Origin: Alistipes sp.
Lineage (GTDB): Bacteria > Bacteroidota > Bacteroidia > Bacteroidales > Rikenellaceae
NCBI GenBank assembly: GCA_017546725.1
Contig: JAFYRX010000058.1
Location: forward strand, 1-50,990
Length of the DNA: 50,990 bases
Reading direction: 5' to 3'
Shown piece by piece: positions 47,255 to 50,990 of this stretch. Made by a program: the position numbers and the translations under genes. The notes under the pieces are model-generated. The model had not been told where the DNA came from. It worked only from the letters and a program-made list of their open reading frames with translations, and did not search any database. Within the stretch, counting starts at the first letter, position 1. The number at the start of each line of letters is the position of its first letter.

Positions 47255-48604
47255 ATGAAAACAATTAGACATTTAGCAGCCATTTTGGCTATTGTAATCT
47301 TTGCAGGCAACGTCTCTGCTCAAACCCAGTCGGCCGATGATGCAGGCAATCCAGCCATTTATATGGTCACGGTCGATGCCTCCGAGAGTCCCTATTTCCG
47401 CAGTGTGGGCGAACTCGTGGCTTTGAATAGTGTTGCGGCCGAATATGCACAGGATGATTTTGAGTCCACCTTCCGTCAGGGATTCCAGCAGGTGCATCCG
47501 CCACAGTTTATCTTCTCTACACGCAACAATCGTTTCTCGTTGGGTATTGGTGGTTATGTCAATCTTCGTGCAAGTTACGATATGAAGGGCGCTGTCGATA
47601 ATATCGACTTTGTCCCCTATAACATACCTATGGAGGCAACCTACGCCAATCGTCAGCGTATTATGATGGATGCTACCACTTCTCGACTCTTTACCAAGGC
47701 CGTTATCAATTCGCCTGCTTTGGGCCAAGTTGTAGCCTTTGTCGATATGGACTTTCGTGGTGGAGAAGAGTTTAGTTATACCCCACGTCTGCGCTCGGCT
47801 TATATCTCTATGTTGGGCTTTACGGCAGGTCGTGACGTAACTACTTTCTGCGACTTGGAGGCCGCACCTCTTACTGTCGATTTTCAAGGTCCTAACGCCT
47901 ATAACTTCAACTTTGCCACAATGTTACGCTATGAGGCCAATCTCGCGGATAATCACCTAAAACTTGGTGTTGCTGCCGAGATGCCCGTTGTAAGCGGTAC
48001 TTATGGCGACTATTTCTCGCCAATCTCGCAGCGTGTTCCCGACTTCCCAATGTATGTTCAGTATGCGTGGGGCTCTAATCGTCAAAGCCACTTCCGTGCA
48101 TCGGCCGTCTTGCGTAATATGTACCTTCATAATGTCGATACCGACCGCAATACAAGCCTTTTCGGTTGGGGTGTTCAGGCGAGTGGTCGCGTAGTGACGT
48201 GTGACTATTTTACGATGTTTTTCAATGGTGTTTATGGCAAGGGCATCACCCCATATATTCAGGATTTGACGGGTAGCGGACTCGATTTTACGCCCAACCC
48301 CGAAAATGCTTATCAAATACAAACTATGCCGATGTGGTCTTGGCAGGTTGCAGGTCAGGTGAATATCATACCCTCAAAACTGTTTGCATCGGGAGGTTAT
48401 TCAACCGTTCGCGTCAATAAGAATCACGGCTATTATGCCGAGAACGAATACAAACGCGGCACCTACATCTTCGGAAATGTATTCTATCAGGCTACCGACA
48501 ACTGCCGCTTGGCTTTAGAGTATTTGCACGGTTCGCGTACTGATATGGATACCACCAAGGGCGAGGCCAACCGTTTGAGTTTGATGGTCCAGTACAATTT
48601 CTAA
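47255..48604 (+). CDS. DcaP-like outer-membrane porin
   Basis: The 449-residue protein has a signal peptide ending in NVSAQTQS. From about residue 90 it is an outer-membrane beta barrel with strands such as FSLGIGGYVNLRASYDM, IMMDATTSRLFTKAV, PRLRSAYISMLGFTAGRDVT and the terminal NRLSLMVQYNF, ending in the aromatic expected of a porin. The pattern matches the DcaP family of trimeric outer-membrane channels for small anionic solutes. A substrate cannot be assigned. It is monocistronic, with a terminator at 48626. Confidence 0.85.
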   Translation: MKTIRHLAAILAIVIFAGNVSAQTQSADDAGNPAIYMVTVDASESPYFRSVGELVALNSVAAEYAQDDFESTFRQGFQQVHPPQFIFSTRNNRFSLGIGGYVNLRASYDMKGAVDNIDFVPYNIPMEATYANRQRIMMDATTSRLFTKAVINSPALGQVVAFVDMDFRGGEEFSYTPRLRSAYISMLGFTAGRDVTTFCDLEAAPLTVDFQGPNAYNFNFATMLRYEANLADNHLKLGVAAEMPVVSGTYGDYFSPISQRVPDFPMYVQYAWGSNRQSHFRASAVLRNMYLHNVDTDRNTSLFGWGVQASGRVVTCDYFTMFFNGVYGKGITPYIQDLTGSGLDFTPNPENAYQIQTMPMWSWQVAGQVNIIPSKLFASGGYSTVRVNKNHGYYAENEYKRGTYIFGNVFYQATDNCRLALEYLHGSRTDMDTTKGEANRLSLMVQYNF

Positions 48605-48625
48605 TGCTTTCCACATCGTCTGTTT

Positions 48626-48657
48626 GGCGGGTTGTCTTCTGTGACGACCCGCCTTTT
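48626..48657 (+). terminator. intrinsic terminator of the DcaP-like gene
   Basis: GGCGGGT-GTC (from 48626) pairs with GAC-ACCCGCC (to 48653), followed by TTTT. Confidence 0.88.
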
Positions 48658-48702
48658 CTGTAATGAAGTAAATGATTTTTTTGTTCTTTTTAGGCTAAAA
48701 TA

Positions 48703-48735
48703 TTTGCCCCCCCCCGAAAATTTTTTGTAACTTTG
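48703..48735 (+). promoter_or_regulatory. promoter with C9 tract in its spacer (possible phase variation)
   Basis: TTTG (48703-48706) and TAACTTTG (48728-48735) form a Bacteroidetes promoter with a 21-base spacer. Nine consecutive Cs (48707-48715) begin directly after the -33 box. Slippage of the tract would change the spacing from 21 towards 19-20 or 22-23 and so alter promoter strength. It drives the DUF3857 gene, whose ATG lies 62 bases further on. Confidence 0.75.
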
Positions 48736-48796
48736 TAGTATGGGGAATATGTGCCCCGCAACAACCTAACATTCAACCATTAAAAATAAAAACCTT

Positions 48797-49681
48797 ATGA
48801 AAAAGATTTTGGTGTTTATATCCTTTGTGACGATTTCTTTGTCATCGTTTTCGCAGGTACTTGACGGGATGTTTCCGTATTATGAAAAAGGGAAAGTCAA
48901 AAAGTCAGATTTTCGTAAGATGAGTTATGCAATATCACCCGATGCCGATGCAATAGTATTGGAGGAGCATATACGCATTACGCCGAGCCTTGTTGATATA
49001 AAATCATTCTTGGTAAATGGGACTACCTCTCCAATGACCGTTACCGAAACTGTATGGCGAAAAATTAAGATTTTGACTGATGCCGGTGTGGCAAGAGCCA
49101 ATGTAGTAATTGAATGTCCAGAGAAAAAGGTGAGATGCAATAAAGACTCTATCGAGGCATATTCTTATAGCCTTGAAGATAATAAAGTGGTGAAATCCCA
49201 GCTTTACAGTAAGCAAATTAATATTGAAAATATGTCCGATGGGACTACTCGCTTATCGTTTGAGATTCCTAATGCAAAGAACGGTTCGATTATAGAGTAC
49301 GGATACACAAGGTCTTTTATAGCCATTGATTCTTATTACGACTGTCTGATGCAATCCGATATGCCAAAATTGAAAAGCGAGTGCTATATTACGGTGAATG
49401 AAAAATATCATCAGGCATTCCACTGTATTGCTCTTGGGGGTGTAGGTATGGAAATTAATAAAAGTACAACATTAGATTGGTGGATATCTCCTCCTATCCA
49501 ATATGGTAATATGACAGCGCAAAACAGCATAAAATATTCTCATAGTCGTAACGGAGGAGTGACCTATGGAGATACTCTTTTTACTACTTATTCATTTGCG
49601 ATAGAAAATCTCTCAGCAGCACAATCTACAAGCGATGATGTAGGTGTAAAAGTATTATTTACCGATGCCGCTGTTAAGTAA
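48797..49681 (+). CDS. short DUF3857-type secreted protein without transglutaminase domain
   Basis: The 294-residue protein has a signal peptide ending in SLSSFSQ. The rest looks like a DUF3857 domain: AIVLEEHIRITPSLVDIKS, TETVWRKIKILTDAG, the acidic/basic VECPEKKVR-like stretch, and the segment SFEIPNAKNGSIIEYGYTRSF. DUF3857 usually precedes a transglutaminase-like domain in proteins of 600 or more residues; here the protein stops after the DUF3857 region with a normal stop and terminator. Its function is unknown. The promoter with a C9 spacer suggests variable expression, which would fit an envelope protein. AT content is somewhat higher than in neighbours. Confidence 0.7.
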   Translation: MKKILVFISFVTISLSSFSQVLDGMFPYYEKGKVKKSDFRKMSYAISPDADAIVLEEHIRITPSLVDIKSFLVNGTTSPMTVTETVWRKIKILTDAGVARANVVIECPEKKVRCNKDSIEAYSYSLEDNKVVKSQLYSKQINIENMSDGTTRLSFEIPNAKNGSIIEYGYTRSFIAIDSYYDCLMQSDMPKLKSECYITVNEKYHQAFHCIALGGVGMEINKSTTLDWWISPPIQYGNMTAQNSIKYSHSRNGGVTYGDTLFTTYSFAIENLSAAQSTSDDVGVKVLFTDAAVK

Positions 49682-49721
49682 ATAAAAATCTTTTTCATAA
49701 TTAATTTACTTCACCGCTTCT

Positions 49722-49750
49722 GCGCAGGCCATACAGGCTTGCGCTTTTTT
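49722..49750 (+). terminator. intrinsic terminator of the DUF3857 gene
   Basis: GCGCAGGCC (49722-49730) pairs with GGCTTGCGC (49736-49744, one G-U pair), followed by six Ts. Confidence 0.88.
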
Positions 49751-49808
49751 GAGAATCTATTCTTTCTGCTAAAGTGATTTTGAATTTTGAATTTCCAATT
49801 CCCCTTCC

Positions 49809-49816
49809 TATATTTG
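49809..49816 (+). promoter_or_regulatory. -7 promoter element of the CapA-like gene
   Basis: TATATTTG matches TAnnTTTG, 23 bases before the GTG start at 49840. Confidence 0.6.
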
Positions 49817-49839
49817 TCTTTAGTAAATAGAGGATAAAA

Positions 49840-50937
49840 GTGAAACATCTGCTTTCGATATTTTTGATGTGCGTTGTCGCTTTTGTGCCGTTTGTGTTTG
49901 TGCGGCCCGTAAGCGATGCACTGCACTCTGCGCCTGCTAAATGCAAGGTGCGTCGTGCTCGCATAGTTGCCGCTGGTGATTTGATGCAACACCAACCGCA
50001 ATTATATGCTGCTCGCCTTGCCGATAGCGTAACGTATGATTTCGCGCCCTCGTTTCGCTATATAGCACCCTATTTCCGCAAGTCCGACCTCGCGATTGTC
50101 AATCTCGAAACCACGCTGTCCTATGAGGGTCCTTTTACAGGCTACCCTGCTTTCCGCTCACCTGCATCATTGGTCGATGCAATCTACGATATGGGTGTCG
50201 ATGTCGCCGCCCTTGCTAACAACCATTGCTGTGATAAGGGACTGCGCGGTATTCGCTCGACAACGGCAATTATCGATTCTGCTAAAATCTCGCGTGTGGG
50301 AGTCTATCCCGATACACTCGATTATGCGGCTCGTAATATCCTTTATCTTGAGCGTTGCAACATTCGTTTTGCTATCGTGAACTACACCTATGGCACCAAT
50401 GGAATACCCATTCCTCGAGGTACGGTTGTAAATCTTCTCGATACAGTTGTTATGGCTCGTGATTTGTCGGCAATTAATCACGATGAGGTTGATTGTGTAA
50501 TAGCCGTTGTCCATTGGGGTAACGAATATGAACTTCTGCCCAATCGTGAGCAACGCCGCTTGGCTGCTTTTATGCGTCGCAATGGCGTTGATGTAATTAT
50601 AGGTAGTCACCCTCACGTTGTCCAACCAGCCGAGTCTTCAGCCGACGGCATTACGCTATATTCGCTCGGTAACTTTGTTTCCAACCAGCGTACGACACCT
50701 CGTGACGGAGGCCTTGTCGCTACTATCGATGTAGAAATCATCGACAGCCTTGCCACCGATGGCCGCGTGAAGAAAACAGTCAAAAACTACTCACTGCGTC
50801 TTACTCCCGTATGGGTACATCTGCCCGACTATGCTATTCTGCCGCCCGAAATCGGCGACACTCTCCCGATGACGCCCGATTCGCGTTTCCGCTATAATCG
50901 TTTTATGCGAGACGCCCGCACCCGCTTAAATCTGTAA
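49840..50937 (+). CDS. CapA-family (poly-gamma-glutamate synthesis type) metallophosphatase-like protein
   Basis: The 365-residue protein begins with a GTG start and a signal anchor (LLSIFLMCVVAFVPFVFV). The CapA/PGA_cap fold is recognisable from AAGDLMQHQP, AIVNLETTLSYEG, AALANNHCCDKG, VVHWGNEYELLP and VIIGSHPHVVQPAE, which supply the metal-binding residues. Family members are named for capsule polyglutamate synthesis but are widespread and likely phosphatases or hydrolases; no other cap/pgs genes are here, so the name does not imply polyglutamate production. It has its own promoter and a strong terminator at the window end. Confidence 0.92.
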   Translation: MKHLLSIFLMCVVAFVPFVFVRPVSDALHSAPAKCKVRRARIVAAGDLMQHQPQLYAARLADSVTYDFAPSFRYIAPYFRKSDLAIVNLETTLSYEGPFTGYPAFRSPASLVDAIYDMGVDVAALANNHCCDKGLRGIRSTTAIIDSAKISRVGVYPDTLDYAARNILYLERCNIRFAIVNYTYGTNGIPIPRGTVVNLLDTVVMARDLSAINHDEVDCVIAVVHWGNEYELLPNREQRRLAAFMRRNGVDVIIGSHPHVVQPAESSADGITLYSLGNFVSNQRTTPRDGGLVATIDVEIIDSLATDGRVKKTVKNYSLRLTPVWVHLPDYAILPPEIGDTLPMTPDSRFRYNRFMRDARTRLNL

Positions 50938-50956
50938 TCCACAAGGTATAAAATAC

Positions 50957-50990
50957 GATAGAAGCCAACCCGCTGGGGTTGGCTTCTATC
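50957..50990 (+). terminator. intrinsic terminator after the CapA-like gene (at window edge)
   Basis: GATAGAAGCCAACCC (50957-50971) pairs perfectly with GGGTTGGCTTCTATC (50976-50990) around a GCTG loop, a 15-pair stem. Any T tract lies beyond the window. Confidence 0.75.

Noticed and set aside
1-50990. CRISPR array, prophage, transposon or integrase
   Set aside because: No regularly spaced repeats and no recombinase or phage genes were recognised in either strand.

Overview
The window is chromosomal DNA of a Bacteroidales bacterium. Three things show this: promoters of the Bacteroidetes type (TTTG about 19-21 bases before TAnnTTTG, for example TTTG-N19-TACCTTTG in front of both tRNA genes), lipoproteins and families typical of the phylum (BtuG-type propeller, DUF4465, DcaP-like porin, TlpA/DUF4369, fused FeoA-FeoB), and start sites mostly without a Shine-Dalgarno sequence. 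A Rikenellaceae/Alistipes-like gut or rumen organism is plausible, but the sequence alone does not fix the genus.

Layout. 1-390 (minus): the N-terminal part of an ECF sigma factor that runs off the left edge. 535-11056 (minus): an eight-gene de novo purine/one-carbon operon, purE-purL-(endonuclease/phosphatase lipoprotein)-purM-purN-purH-purD-folD, with a structured 5' leader at 11154-11318 that has the architecture of 6S RNA. 11679-14075 (plus): a fused FeoA-FeoB iron transporter. 14139-16671 (minus): a TlpA-like thioredoxin lipoprotein and an exported metallo-beta-lactamase-fold protein. 16760-20529 (plus): metY-metX-hom, a methionine operon behind a folded leader that encodes a methionine-rich 22-residue peptide. 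20627-21913 (plus): a glycosidase-like lipoprotein. 22011-26460 (minus): a five-gene operon joining a NapH-like Fe-S membrane protein, a ferredoxin-type aldo/keto reductase, DUF1893, an unknown lipoprotein and an ECF transporter S component.

26536-26774 (plus): a probable unannotated non-coding RNA with a perfect intrinsic terminator. 26805-30994 (minus): a GH18 chitinase-like protein fused to two ThuA-like domains, a metallophosphoesterase and a DUF1232 protein. 31190-31263: tRNA-Asp. 31334-39316 (minus): a TauE-like permease and a cobalamin-riboswitch-controlled vitamin B12 uptake operon (small peptide, DUF4465 lipoprotein, PKD/Ig surface lipoprotein, BtuG-like propeller, BtuB-like TonB receptor). 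39474-41756 (minus): GH3 glucosidase. 41943-43238: a YdeI-like protein and an SDR oxidoreductase. 43481-43749 (minus): tRNA-Gly preceded on the same transcript by a duplicated tRNA-Gly 5' half. 43777-45963 (plus): LuxC-like acyl-CoA reductase and a MalY-type aminotransferase. 45983-47155 (minus): a second metallophosphoesterase. 47255-50937 (plus): DcaP-like porin, a short DUF3857 protein behind a promoter with a C9 tract in its spacer, and a CapA-type protein.

The most notable non-protein signals are the met leader, the purE leader RNA, the plus-strand RNA at 26.5-26.8 kb, the C9 promoter at 48703-48735 and the tRNA-Gly half. No CRISPR array, transposase, integrase or prophage gene was recognised.
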